The notes under the pieces were generated by a model, which saw only the letters and a list, made by a program, of their open reading frames with translations, did no database searches and was not told where the DNA came from. 64,000 bases of DNA. Origin: Nonomuraea gerenzanensis (GTDB lineage: Bacteria > Actinomycetota > Actinomycetes > Streptosporangiales > Streptosporangiaceae). Below are positions 1 through 8,578 of this stretch, piece after piece. The first letter of the stretch is position 1. Each line of letters opens with the position of its first letter. A program made the translations under genes and the position numbers. The stretch covers positions 2,604,001-2,668,000 of the forward strand of contig NZ_CP084058.1 in assembly GCF_020215645.1 (NCBI RefSeq), read 5' to 3'.

Positions 1-1
1 C

Positions 2-844
2 ATCGTCGGCGTAGGCAACAAGGCCGACGTGGACGAGGACGACCTGCTGACCTTCTTCGAGCAGGACGACAACACCAAGGCCGTGGCCATGCACCTGGAG
101 GACCTCAAGGACGGACGCGGCTTCGTCGAGGCCGCCCGCCGGGTGGTCAAGGAGAAGCCGGTCATCGTGCTCAAGGCGGGCCGCACCGCGATGGGCGCGC
201 GGGCCGCGGGCTCGCACACCGGCGCGCTGGCCGGCGACGACAAGGTCTACGACGACATCCTCCGCCAGGCCGGCGTGGTGCGCGCGCCCGGGCTGAACGA
301 CATGCTGGAGTACGCCCGCGCGCTGCCGATCCTGCCGGCGCCCAAGGGCGAGAACGTCGTCATCATCACCGGCGCGGGCGGCTCGGGCGTGCTGCTGTCC
401 GACGCCATCGTGGACGCGGGGCTGACCCTCATGGACATCCCCGACGACCTGGACAAGGCGTTCCGCGCCTACATCCCGCCGTTCGGCGCGGCGGGCAACC
501 CCATCGACATCACCGGCGGCGAGCCACCCTCGACCTACGAGAACACGGTCCGCCTCGGCCTGGCCGACGAGCGCATCCACGCGCTGGTCCTGGGCTACTG
601 GCACACGATCGTGACGCCGCCGATGGTCTTCGCCGAGCTGATCGCCCGCGTGGTGGCGGAGGAGCGGGCGAAGGGCAACGTCAAGCCGGTCGTGGCGTCA
701 CTGGCCGGCGACACCGAGGTTGAGGAGGCCAGCGAGTACCTGTTCGAGCACGGCGTGGTCGCGTACCCGTACACGACGGAAAAGCCCGTGGCGGTCCTCG
801 GTGCGAAGTACCGCTGGGCCAGGGCGGCCGGGCTGCTGGGCTAA
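2..844 (+). CDS. NDP-forming acyl-CoA synthetase, 3' part
   Basis: This is the carboxy-terminal part of an acetate/acyl-CoA ligase of the ADP- or GDP-forming type, which interconverts acyl-CoA, NDP and phosphate with free acid, NTP and CoA in the cytoplasm. The frame is open from base 2 and the start lies outside the window, so none is assigned. A G-S-H-T-G motif near base 215 carries the histidine that is phosphorylated in this family. A second CoA-ligase subdomain with a glycine-rich ITGAGGSGV stretch begins near base 365. It ends 79 bp before a transporter gene on the same strand. The acyl substrate cannot be told from the sequence. The family is clear, the length is not, because the N-terminal CoA-binding domain is missing from view. 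Confidence 0.85.
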   Translation: MVGVGNKADVDEDDLLTFFEQDDNTKAVAMHLEDLKDGRGFVEAARRVVKEKPVIVLKAGRTAMGARAAGSHTGALAGDDKVYDDILRQAGVVRAPGLNDMLEYARALPILPAPKGENVVIITGAGGSGVLLSDAIVDAGLTLMDIPDDLDKAFRAYIPPFGAAGNPIDITGGEPPSTYENTVRLGLADERIHALVLGYWHTIVTPPMVFAELIARVVAEERAKGNVKPVVASLAGDTEVEEASEYLFEHGVVAYPYTTEKPVAVLGAKYRWARAAGLLG

Positions 845-923
845 GAGCCGAGCACAGCAGCGCCAGGCGAGGGGGCAATTCGGGGCGCAGAGGAAGGCAA
901 CAAACCCCCCAGGAGGTCCGTAG

Positions 924-2414
924 GTGGACACATCGAACACACCACCGGCGACGGCCACGCCGCCGGTCGAGGATCAACGAGTATGGAAAGCGGGCCGGCT
1001 TGAGCCGATGCCCTTCAGGAAGCTCCCCGACGCGCCTCCCTCGGTGCACCTCATCGGGCCGACGGTGTTCCTCGTCGCGCTCGGCGTGGGCATGGGCGAG
1101 TCGTACATGTGGCCCCGGCTGGTGCTGCTGTTCGGGCCCGAGATCAGGTGGCTGTTCCTGATCGGCGTCACCCTGCAGGCCTTCGTCATGCTGGAGATGG
1201 CCCGCTACGCCATGGCCACGGGGGAGAGCATCTTCTCCGGCGCGGCCAGGGTGTTCAAACCGCTGATGTGGTTCTTCTTCGTCGTGGCGATCGCCGTCTA
1301 CATCTGGCCGGGACACCTGTCGGCCGGAGCGGCGGCGTTCGAGGAGATCACCGGCATACCCTGGATGGTGACCGCGATCGCCGGGCTGATCCTCGTCGGC
1401 GTGGTCTTCACCCTCGCGAAGGTGATCTACAACCTGCTCGAGAACGTGCTCTCCCTGCTGATCGGCGCGCTCGTGCTGGGCACCGCCGTGGTCGCGGCCA
1501 TGGTGGGCTCCTGGAGCGACGTGGTCACCACGATCACCGGCATGTTCTCCTTCGGCTACCTGCCGCCCGAGGCCATGACGGCGACCTGGTTCCCCGTCAT
1601 CGTGGGCGCCTGCGCCTTCGCCGGCCCCTCCGGCATGCAGCAGATGTGGTACACGCTGCACCTGCGCGACTCCGGGGCCGGCATGGGCGCGCACCAGCCG
1701 AAGGTGCGCGGGCTGGCCCACGCGGGCGAGGAGGAGGAGCGGCCCAACCGCGGCTTCATGTTCGACACCGAGAACGCGGATGAGATGGCCAAGTGGAAGG
1801 GCTGGCGGCGCTGGGTCACCTTCGACGCGATCCTGCTCTTCTGGGGCGTCACCATGCTGGTCACGGTCTCCTTCACGGTGATCGCCCAGTCGGCGGTGCG
1901 GCTCGACCCCGGCGTGCGGACGGCCATCCAGGGCGACGACCGTGAGGTCGCGCTGAGCGCGATGTCCAACGCCGTCTCCTCGGCGGGCAGCACGGTCCTC
2001 GGCACCGTGTTCCTCGGCTTCATCGCGCTGATCGGCCTGAACGCCACGCTCGGGCTGTTCGACTCGTTCTCGCGCGGCCAGGCCGACATGACCTACAACT
2101 TCGTCCCCGGGGCGAAGAAGTTCGGCATGTCGCGGCTGTACGGGATCTTCCTGTGGGGTGTGATCCTCTTCGGCATCCTGATCCTGCTGTTCGGCCCGGC
2201 CGACGGTCCCAGCGGGATCCTGGACACGCTGGCGTTCCTGTCGACGTTCGCGATGGGCGCGTACTGCGTGACCCTGCTCCTGGTGAACAACCGCATGTTG
2301 CCCAAGCCGATCAGGCCGAAGTGGTGGACGAACATCATCATCGGCTTCGGCGCGGTGTTCTACCTGGGGATGCTGTTCTACAGTCTGTTCGCCTACGGCG
2401 TGGTCGTGGGCTGA
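924..2414 (+). CDS. Nramp-like integral membrane protein lacking the metal motifs
   Basis: A 496-residue polytopic membrane protein with about 11 hydrophobic segments, starting at a GTG seven bases after an AGGAGG at 911-916. Its first membrane segment (GVGMGESYMWPRL, residues about 54-66) and the flanking helices resemble the Nramp branch of the APC superfamily. In true Nramp proteins this position reads Asp-Pro-Gly-Asn, and segment six has Met-Pro-His; here they read Gly-Met-Gly-Glu and Gly-Met-Gln-Gln. A long hydrophilic loop (residues about 250-290, rich in Glu/Lys/Arg) follows segment six. Divalent metal transport is therefore doubtful and the substrate is unknown. Its stop overlaps the start of the next gene (ATGA at 2411-2416 region), so the two are co-translated. 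Confidence 0.7.
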   Translation: MDTSNTPPATATPPVEDQRVWKAGRLEPMPFRKLPDAPPSVHLIGPTVFLVALGVGMGESYMWPRLVLLFGPEIRWLFLIGVTLQAFVMLEMARYAMATGESIFSGAARVFKPLMWFFFVVAIAVYIWPGHLSAGAAAFEEITGIPWMVTAIAGLILVGVVFTLAKVIYNLLENVLSLLIGALVLGTAVVAAMVGSWSDVVTTITGMFSFGYLPPEAMTATWFPVIVGACAFAGPSGMQQMWYTLHLRDSGAGMGAHQPKVRGLAHAGEEEERPNRGFMFDTENADEMAKWKGWRRWVTFDAILLFWGVTMLVTVSFTVIAQSAVRLDPGVRTAIQGDDREVALSAMSNAVSSAGSTVLGTVFLGFIALIGLNATLGLFDSFSRGQADMTYNFVPGAKKFGMSRLYGIFLWGVILFGILILLFGPADGPSGILDTLAFLSTFAMGAYCVTLLLVNNRMLPKPIRPKWWTNIIIGFGAVFYLGMLFYSLFAYGVVVG

Positions 2415-2914
2415 TGGTCGGACGGCACAGCCTCGAACTCGCCCTCCCTGGGGCGTCCATCGGAGCCGCTGCCGGAGCCATCGCCGGTGGGCTGACCCTG
2501 CTCGCGGGGCAGTCCACCGGCATGGCCGGACTGGCGGCGCTGGCCCTGGCCATGCCGCTGGCCCTCTTCGGCGGCCTCTACAGCATGCTGCTCGGCCACG
2601 GTGTCTTCCGCCCTGGCACCTTCGGCCCCGTCGGCCTGTACTGGATGGCCGCCTTCCCGGTGTCCCGGCTGACGCAGGAGATCCTGTCCCCGACGGGTGC
2701 CCTGCTCGAAGGGGTGGGGCCGTTCCTGGCGTACCAGGCGATGATCGCCCTCGGCTTCGCGATCGGCTTCCTCTGGGTGCACGAGCGGTTCATGCCGCAC
2801 TGGCTGATGCGCAGGGCCGGCGACAACCCGCTCGCGCAGGAGCTGCTGGACAAGTACCTGCGCTTCGCCCGGATCGTCCGCTCGCGCAGGAGCAGCAGGA
2901 AGGGAGGCAGGTAG
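2414..2914 (+). CDS. Small membrane protein of unknown function
   Basis: A 166-residue protein starting at the ATG that overlaps the stop of the Nramp-like gene. A longer upstream opening in the same frame is only the shadow of that gene. The first half is hydrophobic, with Gly/Ala-rich membrane segments at about residues 10-35 and 38-60, and further segments near 70-90 and 100-125. The tail is basic (Arg/Ser/Lys rich) and probably cytoplasmic. I do not recognise the family. The translational coupling suggests an accessory subunit for the upstream transporter, which is an inference from position alone. It is followed directly, without a gap, by the TerC-type gene. Confidence 0.65.
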   Translation: MVGRHSLELALPGASIGAAAGAIAGGLTLLAGQSTGMAGLAALALAMPLALFGGLYSMLLGHGVFRPGTFGPVGLYWMAAFPVSRLTQEILSPTGALLEGVGPFLAYQAMIALGFAIGFLWVHERFMPHWLMRRAGDNPLAQELLDKYLRFARIVRSRRSSRKGGR

Positions 2915-3901
2915 ATGGTTCCGGCCATGGAACTGCCGTTCTGGGTCTGGGCCGCCACCATCGGCGGCTTCTGCCTGATACTCGCGCTCGACTTCTGGCT
3001 CGTGGCCCGCAACCCGCACGAGCCCAGCTTCAAGGAGTGCGTGGGCTGGGTCTCGTTCTACGTGGGCCTGGCCGTCGCCTTCGGCGTGGGCCTGCTCCTG
3101 CTGTCCGGCCCGGCGCACGGCGGCGAGTTCTTCGCCGGCTGGATCACCGAGTACTCGCTCAGCGTGGACAACCTCTTCGTGTTCCTGCTGATCATGAGCC
3201 GGTTCCAGGTGCCGCGGCAGTACCGGCAGAAGGTGCTGCTCATCGGCATCATCCTGGCGCTGGTCATGCGCGGCGGCTTCATCGCCGCCGGCGCGGAGGC
3301 CGTCGCCAGGTTCGACTGGCTCTTCTACGTCTTCGGCGCCTTCCTCGTCTACACGGCGTGGAAGCTGATCGGGCACGAGGACGAGGAGGCGGAGTTCTCC
3401 GAGAACCTCGCCCTGCGCACGGTACGCCGGGTGCTGCCGACGACGGACACCTACCACGGCGCCCGGCTGACCGTGCACCACGGGCGCAGGATGGTCACCC
3501 CGATGCTGATCGTGATGGTCGCCATCGGGACCACCGACCTGCTGTTCGCGCTGGACTCGATCCCGGCCATCTTCGGGCTCACCAAGGAGCCCTACCTGGT
3601 GTTCACCGCCAACGCCTTCGCCCTCATGGGGCTGCGGCAGCTCTTCTTCCTCATCGGCGGCCTGCTCGACCGGCTGGTCTACCTGAGCAAGGGGCTGTCG
3701 GTGGTGCTGGCCTTCATCGGCGTGAAGCTGATCCTGGAGGCGCTGCACCACGACGGGGTGTCCTGGGCGCCGGAGATCCCGATCATGGTGTCTCTGGGGG
3801 TCATCCTCGGCACTCTCGCCGTCACCACGGTGCTCAGCCTGGTGAAGTCGTCTCGCGACGCCAAGAAGAAGGTGGAGGAGCCGGAAACCGCGGATCGCTG
3901 A
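2915..3901 (+). CDS. TerC family integral membrane protein
   Basis: A 328-residue protein of the TerC/Alx family, whose members are linked to metal ion homeostasis (manganese export in several bacteria) and tellurite resistance. Seven or more membrane helices are visible. The family signatures SVDNLFVF (residues about 82-89) and FALDSIPAIF (about 210-219) place acidic residues inside the membrane, as expected for cation handling. The start is an ATG immediately after the previous stop, behind a GGAGG-like site; a second in-frame ATG four codons later is possible. It ends the four-gene run from base 2. Together with the Nramp-like protein this hints at a metal-related role, but the neighbour lacks the Nramp metal motif. 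Confidence 0.88.
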   Translation: MVPAMELPFWVWAATIGGFCLILALDFWLVARNPHEPSFKECVGWVSFYVGLAVAFGVGLLLLSGPAHGGEFFAGWITEYSLSVDNLFVFLLIMSRFQVPRQYRQKVLLIGIILALVMRGGFIAAGAEAVARFDWLFYVFGAFLVYTAWKLIGHEDEEAEFSENLALRTVRRVLPTTDTYHGARLTVHHGRRMVTPMLIVMVAIGTTDLLFALDSIPAIFGLTKEPYLVFTANAFALMGLRQLFFLIGGLLDRLVYLSKGLSVVLAFIGVKLILEALHHDGVSWAPEIPIMVSLGVILGTLAVTTVLSLVKSSRDAKKKVEEPETADR

Positions 3902-3958
3902 CCGGGCCGCGCGCGGGGGCCGGTGGCTGCTTACGGGTGGCCGCCCCCCTGCCGCGGC

Positions 3959-4141
3959 TCAGCGGCGCGGTCGCTCGCGTACGTCGTGCTGGTGCTGGGC
4001 GCTCCACTCGCGCAGGTAGCGGTCCGCTTCGTCTGCCGAGTAGTGCTTCTTCAGCGCTGCGCTGAGGCCGATGCCGATGGCACGGCCGTCGGCGGGCTGG
4101 CCCAGAGGATCACCAAGAAGAAAGCGCCAGAACGCCTTCAC
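3959..4141 (-). CDS. Small hypothetical protein
   Basis: A 60-residue protein with a hydrophobic start (MKAFWRFLLGDP) and a hydrophilic Arg/His-rich end. An AGGAGG on this strand at 4151-4156 lies nine bases before the GTG at 4141, which I prefer over a GTG at 4147 that is only three bases away. The good ribosome binding site and correct codon bias support a real gene. No function is recognisable. It lies downstream of the GntR gene on the same strand, 74 bp after that gene's stop, and converges on the TerC gene. Confidence 0.6.
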   Translation of the reverse strand: MKAFWRFLLGDPLGQPADGRAIGIGLSAALKKHYSADEADRYLREWSAQHQHDVRERPRR

Positions 4142-4221
4142 GGTCACACACCTCCTGTCGGTCTTGCTCCCACCCTCTACCCGAGGTGTTTCGGAGCATG
4201 TGGATTTCTGTGAACGTCAGG

Positions 4222-4959
4222 TCAACCGAGCTGGCGCGGCCTGCGCCGGCGGACCGGCTTGGGGGCCGGCTCGGCGGGCTCGTTCTCCCGCTGCTCCATG
4301 TAGGAGGCGCGGGTGTGCTCGGTGTGCTCGCGCATGATCTGCGCCGCCCGGTCCTCGTCGCCCGCGTCGATGGCGTCGATCAGGGCCTGGTGCTCCTCCC
4401 ACGACGCCATGCCCCGCTGGCGGGCCACCGGCGTGTGGTACCAGCGCACCCGCCTGGCCACCTGCGCGGCCAGCTCGGCCAGCACCCGGTTGCCCGACAG
4501 GGCCGTCACCAGGGTGTGCAGCTCGGAGTTCGTCGCCACGGCGCCGTCCACGTCGTCGGACCGCACGGCGGCGATACCGCGCTCGCACAGGGCGCGCAGC
4601 CGCTTCACACCCTCCTCGCCGGCGTGCAGCGCGGCGAGCCTGGCCGACTCGGTCTCCAGCAGCGTGCGCACCGCGAGCAGCTGGTCGGCCTCCTCCAGCG
4701 TGGGGACGTGCACGAACGCGCCCTGGCCGGGGTGCAGATCCACCCAGCCCTCGCCGCTGAGCTGCTGCAGCGCCTCGCGTACGGGCTGCCTGGAGACGCC
4801 GAGCAGCTCGGCCAGCTCGCTCTCGACGAGGTGCTGGCCGGGCTTGAGCTGGCCGGAGACGATGAGCTCTTGGATAGCCTCGATCACGCTCTCCCTGAGC
4901 GTGGCCGGGCGCGCAATCTTGGGGGCCGCCGTCTGACCGGCCTGATCCGACAGCAACAT
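4222..4959 (-). CDS. GntR/FadR-family transcriptional regulator
   Basis: A 245-residue DNA-binding regulator. Residues about 20-85 form the winged helix, with the typical LRESVIEAIQELIVSG, ELAELLGVSRQPVREAL and GEGWVDLHPGQGAFV segments. Residues about 95-215 form an all-helical FCD ligand domain, in which metal-binding Asp/His positions are plausible (SELH, EEHQALIDAI, MREHTEH). FCD-type GntR proteins usually sense organic acids. The ATG at 4959 gives the normal N terminus; the longer opening frame upstream is a shadow of the MFS gene. The tail (after residue 220) is Pro/Arg rich. The neighbouring divergent metabolic operon and the shared ATACCGTCT element at 5013-5021 and 6536-6544 suggest it controls both itself and that operon. 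Confidence 0.9.
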   Translation of the reverse strand: MLLSDQAGQTAAPKIARPATLRESVIEAIQELIVSGQLKPGQHLVESELAELLGVSRQPVREALQQLSGEGWVDLHPGQGAFVHVPTLEEADQLLAVRTLLETESARLAALHAGEEGVKRLRALCERGIAAVRSDDVDGAVATNSELHTLVTALSGNRVLAELAAQVARRVRWYHTPVARQRGMASWEEHQALIDAIDAGDEDRAAQIMREHTEHTRASYMEQRENEPAEPAPKPVRRRRPRQLG

Positions 4960-5010
4960 GGTGACGTCTCCAGGTTTGGGTGCTTTACGGTTTTTGGTCG
5001 ACTGCCTACA

Positions 5011-5021
5011 GCATACCGTCT
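5011..5021. promoter_or_regulatory. Probable operator of the GntR gene
   Basis: The sequence ATACCGTCT at 5013-5021 recurs exactly at 6536-6544 before the sucC-like gene and matches one half of the palindrome at 6466-6480. It lies about 55 bp upstream of the GntR start, where a self-regulatory operator would be expected. Binding by the GntR protein is inferred. Confidence 0.5.
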
Positions 5022-5111
5022 GGGGGTTCTGCGTGGCCGTGAGTCTCGTCACAGAGCGTCGCGTCACGGCCCGTTGTGTTACACGGCGTCGCGTCTCGCG
5101 CGGCACCGCTG

Positions 5112-6470
5112 TCACAGGGGGATGGTGGCGGGCAGACCGGGGATGCGCAGGCGCGGCGTGGCCAGGGCGGGCAGGGCCGCCAGCGCCGCCGCGGCCAGGA
5201 GGGCGGCTCCGGGGGCCGTCAGGGCGCTGAGGGCCAGGGTCACGGCCACCACGCCCGCCACGGCCTTGGCGCTGTAGACGACGGCGTGGATCTCGGTGGC
5301 GCGTTCGGTGCCGAACAGCTCGCGGACGAGGCTCGCCAGGAGGGGGTAGAACGCGCCGCCGCCCAGCCCGGCCGCCACGGCCCCGAGCCACAGCAACGGG
5401 CTGCCTGCCGTGGCCGTGCCGAGGGGGGCGGGGGCCGCTGCCGCGTTCTGGACGGCCACCGCCAGGAGGACCTGGCCGAGCGCCAGCGCGCCGAAGACGG
5501 CGGCCAGCACGCGGCGGCGGCCGAACAGCTCCGCCGCCCGCATCGCCACCGACCTGCCCGCCCCGTTCAACGCCACCAGCAGCGCCAGCGCGCCCCACGC
5601 GCCGGTGCCCGCCACCACGATCACGTCGAACACCGACACCGCCCCCGCGCACACCAGCATGAGCGCGAGTGCCGGCAGCGTGCGCGTGCGCAGCGCCTGC
5701 GCGAGCCCGAACTGCTTGACCGCCTCAGGGGACGTGCGCAGCCGCGCCGCGTCCAGGGCGTGCGTACGCGGGTCCACGTCGCCGGGCCACCACTGGGGCG
5801 GCGGGAGCCGGAGCCCGCGGGCGGCGGCGGCGATGACGGCCGTGGCCACCACCGCGCAGACCAGGAAGCCGGCCGAGGTCAGGCCCGGGGCGATCCCGGC
5901 CCAGAGCAGCAGGGGCACCGCGCCGTACCCGAAGGCTCCGGTGATGAGGCCGACGCGCGCGGCAGGGCGCTCCGGGTACCAGGAGGAGACGACCTCGCCG
6001 CAGACCCCGTAGACCAGCCCCGCCCCCAGCCCGCCCAGCACGGCGTAGCCGGCGAGGGTGAGCAGCCCGCCGGAGGAGAGCAGCGCCGCCAGGTCCGCGA
6101 CGCCCCCCATCGGCGCGGCGTCGCCGGTGCCCCCCATCGGGGCGGCGGCGGTGACGCTCGGCGCCAGGGCCGCGGTGACCAGGCCGAGGCCGCTCAGGGC
6201 GGCGCCGGCGGCCAGGCAGGCACGCACGCCGAGCCGCCGCCGTCGCACCAGGTGGAGCGCGGGCAGGGCGCCGGCGGCCTGGCAGGCGATCCAGATCGCG
6301 AGCAGGGTCAGCCCGGACGCCTGCCGGGCGTGCAGCGCGGCGTAGCCGTACTGAAGGGGGCTGATCGCCGCCATCGCGGCGAGTGCCAGCCGGAACATGC
6401 GGGTGCGGTCGGCTGGGACGGGCCCGGGCCGGTACGACCGCCCCCGCCAGTCCCGGATTGCATTCTCCAT
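5112..6470 (-). CDS. MFS transporter, oxalate/formate-antiporter-like
   Basis: A 452-residue major facilitator with about 12 membrane segments. The N-terminal helix segment ISPLQYGYAAL and the general layout are like the oxalate/formate antiporter (OFA) group of carboxylate carriers; the 1-2 loop and exact substrate cannot be assigned. The ATG at 6470 falls inside the palindrome 6466-6480, so either translation begins there on a nearly leaderless transcript or at the ATG at 6398, 24 codons later. The gene is divergent from the sucC-like operon and shares its regulatory region. A carboxylate such as glyoxylate, glycolate or oxalate would fit the neighbouring pathway; that is inference. Confidence 0.75.
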   Translation of the reverse strand: MENAIRDWRGRSYRPGPVPADRTRMFRLALAAMAAISPLQYGYAALHARQASGLTLLAIWIACQAAGALPALHLVRRRRLGVRACLAAGAALSGLGLVTAALAPSVTAAAPMGGTGDAAPMGGVADLAALLSSGGLLTLAGYAVLGGLGAGLVYGVCGEVVSSWYPERPAARVGLITGAFGYGAVPLLLWAGIAPGLTSAGFLVCAVVATAVIAAAARGLRLPPPQWWPGDVDPRTHALDAARLRTSPEAVKQFGLAQALRTRTLPALALMLVCAGAVSVFDVIVVAGTGAWGALALLVALNGAGRSVAMRAAELFGRRRVLAAVFGALALGQVLLAVAVQNAAAAPAPLGTATAGSPLLWLGAVAAGLGGGAFYPLLASLVRELFGTERATEIHAVVYSAKAVAGVVAVTLALSALTAPGAALLAAAALAALPALATPRLRIPGLPATIPL

Positions 6471-6480
6471 ACGGTATGGA
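6466..6480. promoter_or_regulatory. Palindromic operator in the divergent promoter, site 1
   Basis: TCCATAC-G-GTATGGA is a perfect inverted repeat with 7-bp arms around one central base. It covers the start of the MFS gene. The size and symmetry fit an FCD-type GntR operator. It shares the CATACGGTAT core with site 2 at 6526-6544. Confidence 0.65.
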
Positions 6481-6525
6481 ATATCCCGCTCTACGCTCCC
6501 TGTCGAGACCCTAGACGAAGGATAC

Positions 6526-6544
6526 TCCATACGGTATACCGTCT
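6526..6544. promoter_or_regulatory. Palindromic operator before the sucC-like gene, site 2
   Basis: A second copy of the TCCATACGGTAT core, here continuing into ACCGTCT. The 12 bases ACGGTATACCGT at 6531-6542 form a perfect palindrome, and the two overlapping half-sites could bind two dimers. The site ends only three bases before the AAAGGAGG ribosome binding site at 6547-6554, so a bound protein should block transcription of the operon. Confidence 0.65.
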
Positions 6545-6559
6545 ACAAAGGAGGCTCGG

Positions 6560-7693
6560 ATGGACCTGTACGAGTACCAGGCGAAGGAGCTCTTCGGGCG
6601 TCATGGGATCCCGGTCCCCCCAGGCAGGACCGCGGCCACCCCGGCCGAGGCACGCGAGATCGCGGCCGGGCTGGGCGCGCCCGTAGTCATCAAGGCCCAG
6701 GTCAAGACCGGCGGACGAGGCAAGGCAGGCGGGATCAGACCGGCGGCGGGGCCGGTGGCGGCCGAGGCGGAGGCCGATCGCGTCATCGGCATGGACATCA
6801 AGGGGCACCTCGCTCGCCGCGTGCTGGTGGAGGCCGCGACGGTGCCGTTCGAGGAGTACTACGCGGCCTTCCTGGTGGACCGCGCCGAGGGCGGGTTCCT
6901 GGCGATGGTGTCGGCGCAGGGCGGCATGGAGATCGAGGAGCTGGCGGCCACCGACCCCGACGCCCTCGTCAAGCTGCCGATCGACCCCGTGGCCGGCGTG
7001 GACGCCGACACCGCCAAGCTGCTGGCGGCCAAGGCGGGCCTGCCCGAGCAGGCGGCGCCGGTGCTGGAGAAGCTGTGGCGGGTGCTGATCGAGGAGGACG
7101 CGCTGCTCGTCGAGGTGAACCCGCTGATCTGCACCACCGACCAGCGGATCATGGCGCTCGACGGCAAGGTCACCCTGGACGACAACTCCGCCTTCCGTCA
7201 TTCCTGGGAGGACTACGGCGAGCGTACGGACAGTTTGGAGGACCGCGCCAAGGCCAAGGGGCTCAACTACGTCAAGCTGAACGGCACGGTCGGCGTGATC
7301 GGCAACGGCGCCGGGCTGGTCATGAGCACGCTGGACGTGGTGGCGGGCGCGGGGGCCGACCCGGCGAACTTCCTGGACATCGGCGGCGGCGCGTCCGCCC
7401 AGGTGATGGCCGACGGGCTGGAGATCATCCTGGCCGACCCCGACGTGCGCTCGGTGCTGGTCAACGTCTTCGGCGGCATCACGGCCTGCGACGCGGTGGC
7501 CAACGGCATCGTCACCGCGCTGGAGCTGCTCGGCGAGCGCGGCCACGGCAGGCCCATCGTCGTGCGGCTGGACGGCAACAACGCCGAGGTGGGGCGGCGG
7601 ATACTCAGCGACGCCCGCCACCCGGCGGTCCGCCAGGTCGCAACCATGGACGGCGCCGCCGAGATGGCGGCCAGACTCGCGGCAGGTGCGTAG
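6560..7693 (+). CDS. sucC: Succinyl-CoA ligase beta-subunit paralogue
   Basis: A 377-residue ATP-grasp protein with the full layout of the beta subunit of ADP-forming succinate (or malate) CoA ligases. It opens with [12 protein letters not shown], has the [15 protein letters not shown] nucleotide-binding segment at residues about 46-60, LLVEVNPLI in the metal region (about 184-192) and the [16 protein letters not shown]oA-ligase segment near 303-318. The AAAGGAGG at 6547-6554 fixes the start. Its stop directly precedes the alpha-subunit gene. Placement in a glyoxylate-type operon, rather than with the TCA cycle, suggests a specialised dicarboxylate (malate, oxalate or tartronate-like) or a supply of succinyl-CoA; the substrate is unproven. 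Confidence 0.9.
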   Translation: MDLYEYQAKELFGRHGIPVPPGRTAATPAEAREIAAGLGAPVVIKAQVKTGGRGKAGGIRPAAGPVAAEAEADRVIGMDIKGHLARRVLVEAATVPFEEYYAAFLVDRAEGGFLAMVSAQGGMEIEELAATDPDALVKLPIDPVAGVDADTAKLLAAKAGLPEQAAPVLEKLWRVLIEEDALLVEVNPLICTTDQRIMALDGKVTLDDNSAFRHSWEDYGERTDSLEDRAKAKGLNYVKLNGTVGVIGNGAGLVMSTLDVVAGAGADPANFLDIGGGASAQVMADGLEIILADPDVRSVLVNVFGGITACDAVANGIVTALELLGERGHGRPIVVRLDGNNAEVGRRILSDARHPAVRQVATMDGAAEMAARLAAGA

Positions 7694-8578
7694 ATGGCCA
7701 TCTTTCTGACCAAGGACAGCCGGGTACTCGTCCAGGGCATGACGGGCGCGGAGGGCACCCGCCACACGGCCCGCATGCTCGCCGCCGGCACCGACATCGT
7801 GGCCGGGGTGACGCCGGGCAAGGGCGGCCGGTCGGTGGACTTCGGGGAGCGCACGGTGCCGGTGTTCGGCTCGGTCGCCGAGGCGGTCTCGGAGACCGGC
7901 GCCGACGTGTCGGTGATCTTCGTGCCGCCGCGCTTCACCGCCTCGGCCGTGGAGGAGGCCGTGACGGCGCAGGTGCCGCTCTGCGTGGTTATCACGGAGG
8001 GCGTGCCGGTGCACGACGCCGTCCGCTTCCGCGCCCTGGCCGGCGGCCGGACCAGGATCATCGGCCCGAACTGCCCCGGCCTGATCAGCCCCGGCCAGTC
8101 CTCGGCCGGGATCATCCCCGCCGACATCACCTCCGCCGGTCGCATCGGGCTGGTCTCCAAGTCGGGCACGCTGACCTACCAGCTCATGTACGAGCTGCGC
8201 GACCTCGGCTTCTCCACCGCCGTCGGGATCGGCGGCGACCCGGTCATCGGCACCACGCACATCGACTGCCTGCGGGCGTTCCAGGACGACCCGGGCACCG
8301 ACGCCATCGTGATGATCGGCGAGATCGGCGGCGACGCCGAGGAGCGGGCCGCCGCCCACATCGCCGCGAACGTCACCAAGCCCGTCGTCGCCTACGTGGC
8401 GGGCTTCACCGCCCCCGAGGGCAAGACCATGGGCCACGCCGGCGCGATCGTCTCCGGCTCGTCCGGCACCGCCCAGGCCAAGAAGGAGGCGTTGGAGGCG
8501 GTCGGCGTGCGCGTGGGCAGGACCCCGTCGGAGACGGCCCGGCTGATGCGGGCGGTCCTGTCCAAGGCGGGCACGTGA
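7694..8578 (+). CDS. sucD: Succinyl-CoA ligase alpha-subunit paralogue
   Basis: A 294-residue alpha subunit with an N-terminal Rossmann CoA-binding domain ([13 protein letters not shown] at residues about 13-25) and a C-terminal ligase domain. The [12 protein letters not shown] segment carries the phospho-accepting His at about residue 248, so the enzyme should be active. It pairs with the beta subunit just upstream with no gap between stop and start. The next gene's GTG overlaps its stop. The pair forms acyl-CoA, NDP and phosphate from a carboxylic acid, NTP and CoA. In some methylotrophs a close relative is malate thiokinase, but no malyl-CoA lyase is present in this window. Confidence 0.9.
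   Translation: MAIFLTKDSRVLVQGMTGAEGTRHTARMLAAGTDIVAGVTPGKGGRSVDFGERTVPVFGSVAEAVSETGADVSVIFVPPRFTASAVEEAVTAQVPLCVVITEGVPVHDAVRFRALAGGRTRIIGPNCPGLISPGQSSAGIIPADITSAGRIGLVSKSGTLTYQLMYELRDLGFSTAVGIGGDPVIGTTHIDCLRAFQDDPGTDAIVMIGEIGGDAEERAAAHIAANVTKPVVAYVAGFTAPEGKTMGHAGAIVSGSSGTAQAKKEALEAVGVRVGRTPSETARLMRAVLSKAGT

Noticed and set aside
6397..8574. Long open frame upstream of hyi that would give a 985-residue fusion
   Set aside because: The extension lies in another frame over two clear CoA-ligase genes; the GTG at 8575 is the proper start.
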